Origin: Kordia aestuariivivens
GTDB lineage: Bacteria; Bacteroidota; Bacteroidia; Flavobacteriales; Flavobacteriaceae
Direction of reading: 5' to 3'
DNA: 64,000 nt
Assembly (NCBI RefSeq): GCF_014397005.1
Contig: NZ_JACGWS010000010.1
Coordinates: forward strand, 62,001-126,000
Shown here: in pieces, positions 1-8,468 of the stretch
How the letters are laid out: the number at the start of each line of letters is the position of its first letter
Numbering within the stretch: the stretch's first letter is position 1
Notes under the pieces: generated by a model
The model's input: the letters and a program-made list of their open reading frames with translations, nothing else
Told to the model about the DNA's origin: nothing
Database searches by the model: none
Translations under genes and position numbers: made by a program

Positions 1-605
1 CAGATTTAACATTTAGGCGCTATACAATGTTATTGCCTATACCGTTATTAGTCCTTTTTTATTTTTTAAAAAAAGATACTAAAAGCGTACTATACTTAGC
101 AGCATTAGCATCATTTATGGTGGCAGATTATTTTTTTCGCATTGAAGGCGGACAATTTATTGAAGGTGTTGTTGCTACAAGTGTCGGAATTGGATTGTAC
201 GGTATTATTGTATTGATAAATTCACATTATATTTCTACACGAAGAATTTTAATTAGCACAGTCCCTTTTTTGGGAATATACATGATTCCATTTGTGTTTT
301 TTATAGAAAAAATACCTGATGACATTTTCAGTCAAATCGTTGCGTATACATTTGCCATTGGTTATTTTTCTTTTTTGACGATTCTTACGTATGTAAGTAA
401 ACCTAGTTTGGTGACAAAAAAACTATTAATTGCAGGCATTAGTACCATTTGCATGGGAATTCTTTACGGAATTTTTCTATTTGTATATACGAACAGAATA
501 GTTGGAATTGGCGCCAACATCCTTTTTATGGTTTCCAATTATTCCATGTGGCGCTATATGATGATAAAAGATACGCAAGCAAAAGAAGAAATTATTTTAC
601 GATAA
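1..605 (+). CDS. YhhN/lysoplasmalogenase-like membrane protein, 5'-truncated by window edge
   Basis: The reading frame is open from base 3 with no stop upstream, so the first methionine at base 27 is probably internal and the gene begins outside the window. The visible protein is almost entirely hydrophobic, with about seven to eight membrane segments. Its opening segment (RRYTMLLPIPLLVLFYFLKK) fits the K-P-L-x-M-P-L start of YhhN-family proteins, some of which hydrolyse the vinyl-ether bond of lysoplasmalogens. It ends in a short charged cytoplasmic tail (KDTQAKEEIILR). It converges with the minus-strand metallophosphatase and overlaps its end by 14 nt. The family call is by topology and the opening motif only. 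Confidence 0.6.
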   Translation, partial: DLTFRRYTMLLPIPLLVLFYFLKKDTKSVLYLAALASFMVADYFFRIEGGQFIEGVVATSVGIGLYGIIVLINSHYISTRRILISTVPFLGIYMIPFVFFIEKIPDDIFSQIVAYTFAIGYFSFLTILTYVSKPSLVTKKLLIAGISTICMGILYGIFLFVYTNRIVGIGANILFMVSNYSMWRYMMIKDTQAKEEIILR

Positions 606-1512
606 TCGACTTTCCGTTTGCAATCACATTTTTTTCATCGTCAAAATAAAAGTCAATTCTACCTACATACAAACCATACGCACCAACTTGATTCACTAAA
701 ACAGAATCACCATTCAGGTTTTTCTCAATCGTTGGTTTTGGTAAGAATGTGTGTGTGTGTCCTCCAATAATCAAATCGATATTTTTGGTTTTCTTCGCTA
801 AAATCAAATCAGAAGGTCTATCAGGATGTTTAGAATATTTGTATCCTAAATGTGACAAACAAATGACCAAATCGCACTTTTCTTCTTCTTTTAAGATTCG
901 ACTCATATCTTGCGCAGATTCAATAGGATCGTTGTACACCGTTTCTTTGTACATGCGCTTGTCTACCAAACCATTCAACTTGATTCCAAGGCCAAAAATT
1001 CCAATCTTAATTCCGTCTTTTATAAAAATCTTATACGGTTTCACATGCGTGTCCATTACCGTATTTGTAAAGTCATAATTTGCCGAAACAAACTCAAAAT
1101 CAGCATTTGGCAATTGCGCGTACAATCCGTCAATACCATTGTCGTAATCGTGGTTTCCAATTGTAGCCAAATCGTATTTCATCATGCTCATGAGCTTAAA
1201 CTCCAATTCGCCACCATAATAATTAAAATATGGTGTTCCTTGGAAAATATCACCTGCATCAAGCAATAATGTATTTGGGTTTTCCTTTCTAATATTTGCA
1301 ATCAAACTTGCTCTGCGCGCCGCACCACCTTGATTTGGGTTTCGAGCATCATTTGCATCAAAAGGATCAATGTGACTGTGCACATCATTGGTATGTAAAA
1401 TGGTAATATGTTTCTTTGCGTTATTCGCTGTAAAACTTTGTAAAGACAAACCTCCTAAAGTTACAAAAGCACCTGTTGCTAACGAATGTTGTATAAAATC
1501 TCTTCTTTTCAT
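592..1512 (-). CDS. 5'-nucleotidase N-terminal-type metallophosphatase (Tat-type signal)
   Basis: This 306-residue calcineurin-like phosphoesterase has the metal-binding motifs of the 5'-nucleotidase/UshA family in order: HTNDVHSH near residue 40, LDAGDIFQG, TIGNHDYDNG and IGGHTHT. The N-terminus (MKRRDFIQHSLATGAF) has a twin-arginine-like motif and a hydrophobic stretch, so export through Tat is likely. The usual C-terminal substrate domain is missing and is encoded by the adjacent upstream gene (1525-2274), 12 nt away on the same strand. The two products probably work together as a periplasmic nucleotidase or 2',3'-cyclic phosphodiesterase; the exact substrate cannot be told. Confidence 0.85.
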   Translation of the reverse strand: MKRRDFIQHSLATGAFVTLGGLSLQSFTANNAKKHITILHTNDVHSHIDPFDANDARNPNQGGAARRASLIANIRKENPNTLLLDAGDIFQGTPYFNYYGGELEFKLMSMMKYDLATIGNHDYDNGIDGLYAQLPNADFEFVSANYDFTNTVMDTHVKPYKIFIKDGIKIGIFGLGIKLNGLVDKRMYKETVYNDPIESAQDMSRILKEEEKCDLVICLSHLGYKYSKHPDRPSDLILAKKTKNIDLIIGGHTHTFLPKPTIEKNLNGDSVLVNQVGAYGLYVGRIDFYFDDEKNVIANGKSIIVK

Positions 1513-1524
1513 CTGAATATAGGT

Positions 1525-2274
1525 TTATTGCTTTACAAATCTGCCATCCAATCGTGCAGGAATTGTGTCTACGCTTTTAAAATAATCAATCATTGCATTT
1601 CTAATCTTATAATCTAACACTTCCAATGTCACAGGGTTTTTTAAGAAATTCATGCGATCGCCGCCATTTTGCAAATAATCAGAAGTCACTACATGATATG
1701 TTTTACCGTCTTCAATTGGTTTTCCGTTCACTAAAGCTTCCAGTAGTTTGTAATCTTTATCTAATTTAATGGTCAAGCCAGCAATTGGATGTGCTCTTTT
1801 CGCAGTTACTAAATAATCAACCAAACCATGTACATTTTCGGAAGTCAATTCAGCGACTACAATAGAATTCTCAAAAGGCATTACATTAAAAGCAGTTTGT
1901 GTTTTAATTGGACCTTTCGGAATTGGCGCACGAATTCCACCATGATTCAGTAAACAGATATCAATATTTTTTCCTGTACGTTTATTAAAAATAGGCTCAC
2001 TTTGCGATCTTACAAAATCTGACATTAAATTACCAATCGTCGTTTCTAGTTCGCCGTCGTTTTTATGCATGTCTATTGGCGCATAACTCAACACTTTGCT
2101 CATATCTTCTTTGATACGATCACGATAAGGTTTTATATAGTCTTCTATAGCTTGATCTGCGGGTAAGGAATCGCTTATCGTAATACGTTTCCCTTCAATT
2201 CGGGAAATACTTTGTTTTTCTTTGGCACAAGCAACAACTAAAAAAACTACGAGCAGTGCAACAATTTTTTTCAT
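1525..2274 (-). CDS. 5'-nucleotidase C-terminal domain lipoprotein
   Basis: This 249-residue protein starts with a lipoprotein signal (hydrophobic stretch, then VVAC with Cys16) and then carries only the 5'-nucleotidase C-terminal domain. Recognisable substrate-binding motifs are NHGGIRAPIPKG, MPFENSIV and DYLQNGGDRMNF. It is the first gene of a two-gene minus-strand unit and the metallophosphatase follows after 12 nt, so the pair is a split version of the usual one-chain enzyme. The lipid anchor would hold the substrate domain at a membrane while its partner is Tat-exported. This split is common in Flavobacteriia as far as I know. Confidence 0.85.
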   Translation of the reverse strand: MKKIVALLVVFLVVACAKEKQSISRIEGKRITISDSLPADQAIEDYIKPYRDRIKEDMSKVLSYAPIDMHKNDGELETTIGNLMSDFVRSQSEPIFNKRTGKNIDICLLNHGGIRAPIPKGPIKTQTAFNVMPFENSIVVAELTSENVHGLVDYLVTAKRAHPIAGLTIKLDKDYKLLEALVNGKPIEDGKTYHVVTSDYLQNGGDRMNFLKNPVTLEVLDYKIRNAMIDYFKSVDTIPARLDGRFVKQ

Positions 2275-2580
2275 CTGTTTATTTTTATTTTCTTGATTAG
2301 GTCAGATGGAATTCGCATACGAAGTATTTAAAATTTAGGTATGCTTATTTCATGTAAAATAAATATGTGGCAAATTATGAAAAAACATAGATACAATTGG
2401 CGCGAACTACACTAAAAAAATGTAAACACACACACTTTTTTTGTGATTCCTTGCCGAAAATCGACGTTCGTTGTTAAAAATTGACGCTTACTAAATATAT
2501 TTTTTGTTTTCGGAAGTGACACGTATCTTGCAGTATAACTAGCGTTAAACAGGGTAAAAGTTTGCTTTTTATTTACTAGA

Positions 2581-2618
2581 AAGAGATATGTACATCAGTA
2601 TGTGTCTCTTTTTTTTAT
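2581..2618 (+). terminator. hairpin plus T-run upstream of DUF6913 gene
   Basis: AAGAGA and TCTCTT pair across an AT-rich interior that can itself fold (TGTAC/GTATG), and eight T follow. No plus-strand gene ends before it, so it could end a small RNA started in 2275-2580 or act as a leader attenuator. A longer reading of the DUF6913 frame would begin inside this hairpin, which is one reason to prefer the later start. Confidence 0.5.
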
Positions 2619-2628
2619 TTAAAAAGAT

Positions 2629-2636
2629 TATTTTTG
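2629..2636 (+). promoter_or_regulatory. -7 promoter box of DUF6913-dapA unit
   Basis: TATTTTTG is an exact match to the Bacteroidota TAnnTTTG box. It lies after the hairpin T-run and ends 20 nt before the chosen ATG at 2657, giving a short leader for the DUF6913-dapA-channel unit. Confidence 0.55.
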
Positions 2637-2656
2637 TGAAGAATCAAATAGAATAC

Positions 2657-3166
2657 ATGTTTTTAAAAGCATTACAATACAAATCCTCTAAGAAACTATT
2701 GACGCAAAAGCTCGACAAAGTCGCAACAAAAGAAGTCAATACGAACCCTGTAAAAACTGTCGGAATCATCATAAATGCTGATGAAACTGATAATATTCAA
2801 GAGATTTTGGACGGTTTGAAGCTACCAGCTGAGATTAATATATTGTGTTATCACAAAGAATTTAAAAAAACACGAACGCTTGCGTATCCAGTTTTTTATG
2901 AAAAAGACTTTGGTTGGAAAGGAAAACCGAAAACTGAAGATTTGAAACATTTTCTTGAAAAACCGTTTGATTTATTAATTAGTTATTACAGTGAAAACAT
3001 AGTACCATTGCAATTAGTTTCAGGTTTGCACAAAGCAAATTTTAAAGTTGGTATTTCTGGAAGCGATCAACAGATTCATGATTTGATTATTCAAACAGAA
3101 AAAAGCGAAATTGCAACATTTACAAAGGAACTGCATACATATTTACACATACTAAACAAACTATAA
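2657..3166 (+). CDS. DUF6913-type conserved protein
   Basis: The open frame reaches back to 2588, but that start lies in a terminator-like hairpin and upstream of a -7 box, so I start at [13 protein letters not shown] (2657), giving 169 residues. The protein is soluble, with a basic N-terminus, a Rossmann-like strand ([10 protein letters not shown]), a central aromatic block ([15 protein letters not shown]) and a hydrophobic strand ending in LLISYYSEN. This matches the small protein usually found just before dapA in Flavobacteriia; its role is unknown. dapA begins 2 nt after its stop, so the two are almost certainly co-transcribed. Confidence 0.7.
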   Translation: MFLKALQYKSSKKLLTQKLDKVATKEVNTNPVKTVGIIINADETDNIQEILDGLKLPAEINILCYHKEFKKTRTLAYPVFYEKDFGWKGKPKTEDLKHFLEKPFDLLISYYSENIVPLQLVSGLHKANFKVGISGSDQQIHDLIIQTEKSEIATFTKELHTYLHILNKL

Positions 3167-3168
3167 AC

Positions 3169-4050
3169 ATGAAGAAATTCATAGGAACTGGCGTTGCATT
3201 GGTCACACCTTTTAACAAAGATGGTTCAGTAGATACACACGCACTAACAAACATCGTAACACATGTGATTGAAGGCGGAATTGAATATTTAGTTGTTTTG
3301 GGAACTACGGCAGAAAGTGCGGTATTGACTTCCGATGAAAAGAAACTTGTGGTTGATACTATTGTAAAGGCGAACAATAATCGTTTGCCAATTGTTTTAG
3401 GAATTGGCGGAAATAATACGGCAGCAGTTGTAGCTGAATTAAAAACAACCGATTTGCAACATATTGATGCTGTTCTATCTGTTTCTCCATTTTATAATAA
3501 ACCCACACAAGAAGGAATTTATCAGCATTTCAAAGCGATTTCTGAAGCAAGTCCAAAACCAATAATTTTATACAATGTTCCAGGAAGAACGGCGAGCAAT
3601 ATGTTGCCAGAAACTATCATTCGTTTAGCGAATGATTTTGAAAATATTATTGCCGTAAAAGAAGCTGCGGGCGATATTGTACAAGCGATGCGCTTGCTAA
3701 AAGATGCGCCAAAAGATTTCTTGGTAATTTCGGGTGATGATATGATAACGATGCCAATGGTATTTGCGGGTGGCGCAGGTGTCATTTCTGTGATTGGACA
3801 AGGCTATCCAACACAATTCTCAGAAATGGTACGTTTAGGATTGGCAGGCAAGATAAAAGAAGCCAACGAAATTTTATATACGTTAATGCCAGCGATTGAT
3901 TATATTTTTGAAGAAGGAAATCCAGCAGGAATCAAAGCGATTTTTGAAAAACTAAAATTGTCAACTGCAACAGTTCGCTTGCCACTTGTGGAAGCTTCGG
4001 ACGCACTCAAGCAAAAGTTGAATCATTTTACGGACAGATTGAATTCATAA
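3169..4050 (+). CDS. dapA: 4-hydroxy-tetrahydrodipicolinate synthase
   Basis: It condenses pyruvate with aspartate semialdehyde in the first committed step of lysine and diaminopimelate synthesis, in the cytoplasm. The 293-residue length is typical. Visible residues include the substrate loop GTTAES (45-50), Tyr135 in ILYNVPGR, Arg140 in PGRTASN and the Schiff-base Lys164 in [11 protein letters not shown]-terminal helical part (residues 225-293) is present. It follows the DUF6913 gene by 2 nt, and the potassium channel gene starts 5 nt downstream, so it sits in the middle of a compact operon. Confidence 0.97.
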   Translation: MKKFIGTGVALVTPFNKDGSVDTHALTNIVTHVIEGGIEYLVVLGTTAESAVLTSDEKKLVVDTIVKANNNRLPIVLGIGGNNTAAVVAELKTTDLQHIDAVLSVSPFYNKPTQEGIYQHFKAISEASPKPIILYNVPGRTASNMLPETIIRLANDFENIIAVKEAAGDIVQAMRLLKDAPKDFLVISGDDMITMPMVFAGGAGVISVIGQGYPTQFSEMVRLGLAGKIKEANEILYTLMPAIDYIFEEGNPAGIKAIFEKLKLSTATVRLPLVEASDALKQKLNHFTDRLNS

Positions 4051-4055
4051 ACTGA

Positions 4056-4973
4056 ATGGCAAAAAAAGTAAAAGATCCAGGGTTTGGCGAATCTACGATT
4101 ACGAGTGCAAAACGAATTGTAAACAAAGACGGTTCGTTTAACATAAAACATCTGCATGGAAAAACAGGCATTTCTGCGTTGTATGCGTATTTGGTAGATA
4201 TTAGTTGGACGCGCTTTTTTTTCTTGGTACTCTCCGCATACTTTGTATTGAATATGGTTTTTGCCACTATTTATGTTTCCATCGGAGTTGAATTTATTTC
4301 TGTAGAACCACAATCATTTCTAGTTGATTTTGTCAATGCATTTTTCTTTTCATCACAAACTGTCACAACTTTGGGTTATGGAGCCATGGCGCCGACGAGT
4401 TTGCTATCGGGAATTGTTTCTAGTTGCCAAGCGTTGATTGGATTATTGAGTTTTTCATTCATCACAGGATTGTTGTACGGACGTTTTTCAAAACCAAAAG
4501 CCTCTATTGAATTCAGCGATAACATCATTTACAGAGATTTTAAAGAAGGAAAAGCATTGATGTTTCGTTTGATGAATAGCAAAACGGATGTCATGATCAA
4601 TCCGAAAGCATCAGTTACGTTAGCAATTACCGAACCACACAAAGAACATGGTTACAAGCGTAATTTTTATCAGTTGCAACTAGAAAGAGATCACATTACC
4701 TATTTGCCAACCACATGGACATTGGTGCATGAAATTATTGAAGAATCGCCTTTGTATAAATTTAGCAAAGAAGAATTAAAAAATCTAAATGGCGAATTTT
4801 TAATCATGGTAACGTATTATGATGAAGCTTTTAACGAAGAAGTGTACAAACTCCATTCGTATACGTTTGAAGAATTACTCATGGATGTAGCGTTTGAAAA
4901 AGCATTCTATTTTGATGAAGATGGTTATACTGTGTTAGATCATCATAAAATTAGTCATACTAGGAAGTTGTAA
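4056..4973 (+). CDS. inward-rectifier-type (KirBac-like) potassium channel
   Basis: The 305-residue protein has a short cytoplasmic N-terminus, a first membrane helix (about residues 52-78), a pore helix with the potassium filter TTLGYG (104-109), a second helix (about 118-145) and a large C-terminal beta-rich cytoplasmic domain. That layout is the KirBac/Kir family rather than the voltage-gated one. The C-terminal part carries Kir-type strands such as SVTLAITEPH and LVHEIIEESPLY. It follows dapA by 5 nt. Gating ligand and physiological role cannot be read from sequence. Confidence 0.9.
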   Translation: MAKKVKDPGFGESTITSAKRIVNKDGSFNIKHLHGKTGISALYAYLVDISWTRFFFLVLSAYFVLNMVFATIYVSIGVEFISVEPQSFLVDFVNAFFFSSQTVTTLGYGAMAPTSLLSGIVSSCQALIGLLSFSFITGLLYGRFSKPKASIEFSDNIIYRDFKEGKALMFRLMNSKTDVMINPKASVTLAITEPHKEHGYKRNFYQLQLERDHITYLPTTWTLVHEIIEESPLYKFSKEELKNLNGEFLIMVTYYDEAFNEEVYKLHSYTFEELLMDVAFEKAFYFDEDGYTVLDHHKISHTRKL

Positions 4974-4974
4974 G

Positions 4975-5056
4975 ACATTTAGATTTCTTAGATCGTTAGA
5001 TTTTTGGACTGTTCCATAACTAAAATCATTAAAGAATCTAAGTCGTCTAACCGTGA
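4975..5056. repeat. TTAGATT-rich degenerate repeat
   Basis: Degenerate units (TTAGATTTCTTAGATCGTTA, then an inverted AGAATCTAAGTCGTCTAACC) occupy the gap between the channel gene and bamD. The same vocabulary recurs at 23322-23395 and near 44668-44700. Nothing coding is visible; it looks like a scattered flavobacterial intergenic repeat. Confidence 0.4.
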
Positions 5057-5158
5057 TATTTCAACAAAAAAGTTAAAACTCTGCTAAAGAATATTGAATT
5101 CAAATATCTAAAGTTATTTTAGCGACTTAAAATGTTTTTATAATACATAATAAATACC

Positions 5159-5166
5159 TATTTTTG
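5159..5166 (+). promoter_or_regulatory. -7 promoter box of bamD operon (leaderless arrangement)
   Basis: TATTTTTG is an exact TAnnTTTG match ending only 4 nt before the bamD ATG at 5171. With a start site a few bases after the box, the transcript would begin at or next to the start codon. Confidence 0.6.
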
Positions 5167-5170
5167 CAAG

Positions 5171-5977
5171 ATGTTTAAAAAGATGAGGAAATTTCTATTA
5201 TTAGTTTTAATAACTGTGATGCTGGCTTCGTGTAGTGAATACCAAAAAGCACTAAAGACGGAGGATATAAAAATTAAATACGAATTAGCTGAGCGTTTAT
5301 ATAAAGAAGGAAAGTTTAAAAAAGCAAGTAGACTTTTTGAACAAATCGTTCCAAAATATCGTGGAAAGCCACAAGGAGAGCGTGTAACGTATTTATATGC
5401 ACGATCATTATTTGAAACTGAGCTGTATTTTACGGCAGCGTATCAATTTGAGCGTTTCACTAAATCGTACGCAAAAAGTGATAGTATTCAAGCAGCAACT
5501 TTTTACGAAGCGAAAAGTTATTATATGGAATCGCCTCGTTACAGCATTGATCAAACAGAAACAATCAAAGCAATTAACAAGCTTCAATCATTCATCAATA
5601 ACTATCCAGATTCAGAACTTTTGGACAAAGCAAATGTGATGGTTGATGAATTGACAACGAAAGTTGAGAAAAAAGCATTTGAAATTGCCAAACAATACAA
5701 TACGATCTCTGATTACAAATCATCGATCAAAGCAACGGAAAACTTCCTTTCAGATTACCCTGGAACATCTTTTAGAGAAGATGCAATGTTTTTAAAATTA
5801 GATGCAATGTACAATCTTGCAACAAAAAGTTTTATAACATTAATGGAAGGACGTTTCAATGAAGCAGCATCAGCATACAAAACGTTGGTGAAGTTTTACC
5901 CAGAAACTAAATACAAAGAAGAAGCTGATTCAATTATGGCTTCCATAACAGAAGAATTAGGAAAAATTTCAAAATAA
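5171..5977 (+). CDS. bamD: outer-membrane assembly lipoprotein BamD
   Basis: BamD is the essential lipoprotein partner of BamA in inserting beta-barrel proteins into the outer membrane. The 268-residue product begins with a signal peptide ending in MLASC (Cys21), followed by helical TPR-like repeats with the typical pattern AERLYKEGKFKKASRLFEQI, then AAYQFERFTKSYAKS and KAINKLQSFINNYPDSE. Length and order match bacteroidotal BamD. It heads the bamD-rpoZ-coaBC-DUF4835 unit: rpoZ starts 9 nt downstream. Start at 5171 is favoured by the -7 box just before it; the next Met (residue 5) is possible. Confidence 0.93.
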   Translation: MFKKMRKFLLLVLITVMLASCSEYQKALKTEDIKIKYELAERLYKEGKFKKASRLFEQIVPKYRGKPQGERVTYLYARSLFETELYFTAAYQFERFTKSYAKSDSIQAATFYEAKSYYMESPRYSIDQTETIKAINKLQSFINNYPDSELLDKANVMVDELTTKVEKKAFEIAKQYNTISDYKSSIKATENFLSDYPGTSFREDAMFLKLDAMYNLATKSFITLMEGRFNEAASAYKTLVKFYPETKYKEEADSIMASITEELGKISK

Positions 5978-5986
5978 CCCTTAAAT

Positions 5987-6313
5987 ATGGTTGATATTAA
6001 AAACTTAGATGCTCCAATTAGCACAACGACAATCGAAAGAAATCAGTTTGACGCACCAACAGAAAATATTTACGAAGCAATTTCTGTAGTTGCCAAAAGA
6101 GCAATCCAAATCAACGCTGAAATTAAAAAAGAATTGATCGAGAAATTAGATGAATTTGCTACACACAACGATAGTTTAGAAGAAATTTTCGAAAACAAAG
6201 AGCAAATCGAAGTATCTAAATTCTACGAGAAACTTCCAAAACCACACGCTATTGCAGTACAAGAATGGTTGGAAGAAAAAATTTACTACCGTAACACAAA
6301 AGAAGAAGCTTAA
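5987..6313 (+). CDS. rpoZ: RNA polymerase omega subunit
   Basis: This 108-residue acidic and helical protein corresponds to the divergent RpoZ-like omega subunit of Bacteroidota, which supports assembly of the beta' subunit. The segment NIYEAISVVAKRAIQINAEI is the family-typical part: a short helix, then the conserved A-x-R-A-x-Q-I-N pattern. It lies 9 nt after bamD and 3 nt before coaBC, the usual order for this phylum. Confidence 0.9.
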   Translation: MVDIKNLDAPISTTTIERNQFDAPTENIYEAISVVAKRAIQINAEIKKELIEKLDEFATHNDSLEEIFENKEQIEVSKFYEKLPKPHAIAVQEWLEEKIYYRNTKEEA

Positions 6314-6316
6314 TAT

Positions 6317-7528
6317 ATGTCAATTTTAAGGGGCAAAAAAGTATTACTAGGCGTTACCGCTGGAATTGCCGCTTATAAAACAGCTTCTCTAGTACGGTTA
6401 TTTATAAAAGCAGGCGCTGAAATCCAAGTGGTTATGACGCCTGCTTCTAAAGACTTCATTACACCGTTAACGTTATCTACGCTATCTAAAAATCCTGTAC
6501 ACTCATCTTTTACCAATGAAGATGATGAAAACGATATGTGGACAAACCACGTTGAACTTGGTTTATGGGCAGACTTTATGTTGATTGCGCCAGCAACAGC
6601 AAACACAATGTCTAAAATGGCAACTGGAAACAGTGATAACTTATTACTCGCTACGTATCTTTCTGCAAAATGCCCAGTATATTTTGCGCCAGCAATGGAT
6701 TTGGATATGTACAAACATCCATCTACTAAAAATTCTTTTGAAAAATTAACCAGTTTTGGAAACATCATGATTCCTGCGACAAGCGGCGAATTGGCAAGCG
6801 GTTTGGTTGGAGAAGGGCGTATGGCTGAGCCAGAAGACATGGTAACTTTTATTGAAAATGATATCCTTGGAAAGCTTCCGCTGAAAGGGAAAAAAGTGGT
6901 AATTACCGCAGGTCCAACCTATGAAGCAATTGATCCTGTACGTTTTATTGGAAATCATTCTTCAGGAAAAATGGGCTACGAATTGGCGCGTACAGCTGCA
7001 AACTTAGGTGCTGAGGTGATTCTAATCGTCGGCCCAAACAATCAAAATATAAAACATTCATCGGTGCGCGTTGTCAATGTAATTAGTGCGGAAGATATGT
7101 ATAATGCGGCCCACGAAGATTTTCCATCAGCAGATATTGCCATCTTATCGGCAGCAGTTGCAGATTATAAACCAAAAGATGTTGCTTCTCAGAAAATAAA
7201 AAAGAAGGATTCAACGTTAACCATAGAGCTGATCAAAACAAAAGACATCTTAGCATCTTTAGGAGCCATCAAAACAACACAATTTTTAGTTGGTTTTGCA
7301 TTGGAAACGAACAATGAACTAGAAAATGCAAAAGGAAAGCTCACAAAGAAAAACCTAGACATGATTGTCTTAAATTCTTTAAATGATAAAGGAGCAGGAT
7401 TTGGAAAGCCAACGAATAAAGTGACGATTATTGACAAAAAAATGAATACCTTAGCTTTTGGGTTAAAGCCCAAATCTGAAGTAGCCAACGATATATTTAG
7501 TGAAATTTTAAAGCGAATCCATGCGTAA
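6317..7528 (+). CDS. coaBC: bifunctional phosphopantothenoylcysteine decarboxylase/synthetase
   Basis: CoaBC joins cysteine to phosphopantothenate and decarboxylates the product in coenzyme A synthesis. The N-terminal flavoprotein domain (about 1-180) shows GVTAGIAAYK, His78 in TNHVELG, APATANTMSKMATG and PAMDLDMY. The C-terminal synthetase domain (about 187-400) shows VITAGPTYEAIDPVRFIGNH and AAVADYKP. Where many family members have A-C-G before GxGRM in the decarboxylase, this one reads ELASGLVGEGRM with serine; I believe this form occurs in other Bacteroidota but did not check. The stop overlaps the next gene by 8 nt, a sign of translational coupling. Confidence 0.95.
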   Translation: MSILRGKKVLLGVTAGIAAYKTASLVRLFIKAGAEIQVVMTPASKDFITPLTLSTLSKNPVHSSFTNEDDENDMWTNHVELGLWADFMLIAPATANTMSKMATGNSDNLLLATYLSAKCPVYFAPAMDLDMYKHPSTKNSFEKLTSFGNIMIPATSGELASGLVGEGRMAEPEDMVTFIENDILGKLPLKGKKVVITAGPTYEAIDPVRFIGNHSSGKMGYELARTAANLGAEVILIVGPNNQNIKHSSVRVVNVISAEDMYNAAHEDFPSADIAILSAAVADYKPKDVASQKIKKKDSTLTIELIKTKDILASLGAIKTTQFLVGFALETNNELENAKGKLTKKNLDMIVLNSLNDKGAGFGKPTNKVTIIDKKMNTLAFGLKPKSEVANDIFSEILKRIHA

Positions 7529-8411
7529 TCTTGTTTTAAGTATCTTATTTTTAAGTGTAGTATCTTTTGCAACTGCACAAGAACTGAATTGTCAAATCAC
7601 GATTGATGCACAACAAGTCAATCAGACAAATCAGCAAATCTTTAAAACACTTGAGCGCTCATTGAATGATTTTGTAAACAAAACACAATGGACAAATAAA
7701 AAATATGCTCCTTCAGAGCGTATTAATGCTAGTATGGTGATCAATGTATCACAATACAATTCAGACGAGTTTGTCGCAACAATTCAGGTGCAATCTTCAC
7801 GACCAATTTACAATTCGTCATTTGAATCGCCTACATTTAACTTTAACGATCGACAATTTAGATTTATCTATCAAGAATTTCAACCAATTGTATATAACCC
7901 GAATGCATTTACAAGCAACTTAGTCGCTGTTGTAGCGTATTATGTATATGTAATTTTGGGAATTGATGCAGATACATTTTCGCTTCGTGGCGGATCTGAT
8001 TATTATGCACAAGCACAACAAATTGTAAACCTTTCGCAACCGACGGCATTTGTAGGTTGGAAAGAAGCAGACGGAAACAGAACACGTTGGAGGCTGTTGG
8101 ACAATATGTTAAACAATACATACAAAGAATATAGAACCGTAATGTACAACTACCACAGAGTAGGAATGGACATGATGGCAGACGATCCGCGAGCAGCAAA
8201 AAGTACCATTGCGAAAAGCTTAGAACTTTTCAAAGCATTGAATAACCGACGACCAAATGCATTTTTACTACAAACATTTTTTGATGCAAAAGCAGAAGAA
8301 ATCGAAAGAATTTATTCTGGTGGGCCAAAAATAAATATCACGCAATTGGTAGAAACCTTAAATAGAGTCGCGCCATTTCACGCTTCTAAGTGGGAAAAAA
8401 TTAAATTCTGA
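7521..8411 (+). CDS. DUF4835 family secreted protein
   Basis: The 296-residue protein has a cleavable signal peptide (MRNLVLSILFLSVVSFATAQ, cut after AQ). The opening ELNCQITIDAQQVNQTNQQI and the internal RPIYNSSFESPTFNFNDRQF are characteristic of DUF4835, which is found beside coaBC and recN in Bacteroidota. It probably acts in the periplasm. No catalytic motif is visible. It overlaps coaBC by 8 nt and is the last gene of the bamD unit; recN has its own -7 box 28 nt after the stop. Confidence 0.88.
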   Translation: MRNLVLSILFLSVVSFATAQELNCQITIDAQQVNQTNQQIFKTLERSLNDFVNKTQWTNKKYAPSERINASMVINVSQYNSDEFVATIQVQSSRPIYNSSFESPTFNFNDRQFRFIYQEFQPIVYNPNAFTSNLVAVVAYYVYVILGIDADTFSLRGGSDYYAQAQQIVNLSQPTAFVGWKEADGNRTRWRLLDNMLNNTYKEYRTVMYNYHRVGMDMMADDPRAAKSTIAKSLELFKALNNRRPNAFLLQTFFDAKAEEIERIYSGGPKINITQLVETLNRVAPFHASKWEKIKF

Positions 8412-8438
8412 TTTTTACGAAAATCTAGTGCAATAGTC

Positions 8439-8446
8439 TATTTTTG
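8439..8446 (+). promoter_or_regulatory. -7 promoter box of recN
   Basis: TATTTTTG is an exact TAnnTTTG match in the 57-nt gap before recN. It ends 22 nt before the GTG start and suggests that recN is transcribed separately from the bamD unit. Confidence 0.5.
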
Positions 8447-8468
8447 TAGTTGACTAAAATTCTACTGC

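Larger units (their letters stand above)
2275..2656. other. divergent intergenic region with terminator-like hairpin and -7 box
   Basis: This 380-bp region separates the divergent nucleotidase pair and the DUF6913 gene. It holds an AC-rich run (2430-2445), a pair of TCGAC/TTGAC-type half-repeats (about 2460 and 2485), a hairpin followed by eight T on the plus strand (2581-2618) and an exact -7 box at 2629-2636. I see no coding potential. A plus-strand terminator lying before the first plus-strand gene suggests a short untranslated transcript, which is inference only. Confidence 0.5.

Noticed and set aside
910-1269. Plus-strand ORF of 119 residues
   Set aside because: It is antisense to the well-supported metallophosphatase gene and has no family features.
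2588-2656. Longer N-terminus for the DUF6913 protein
   Set aside because: The extension begins inside a terminator-like hairpin and upstream of an exact -7 box.
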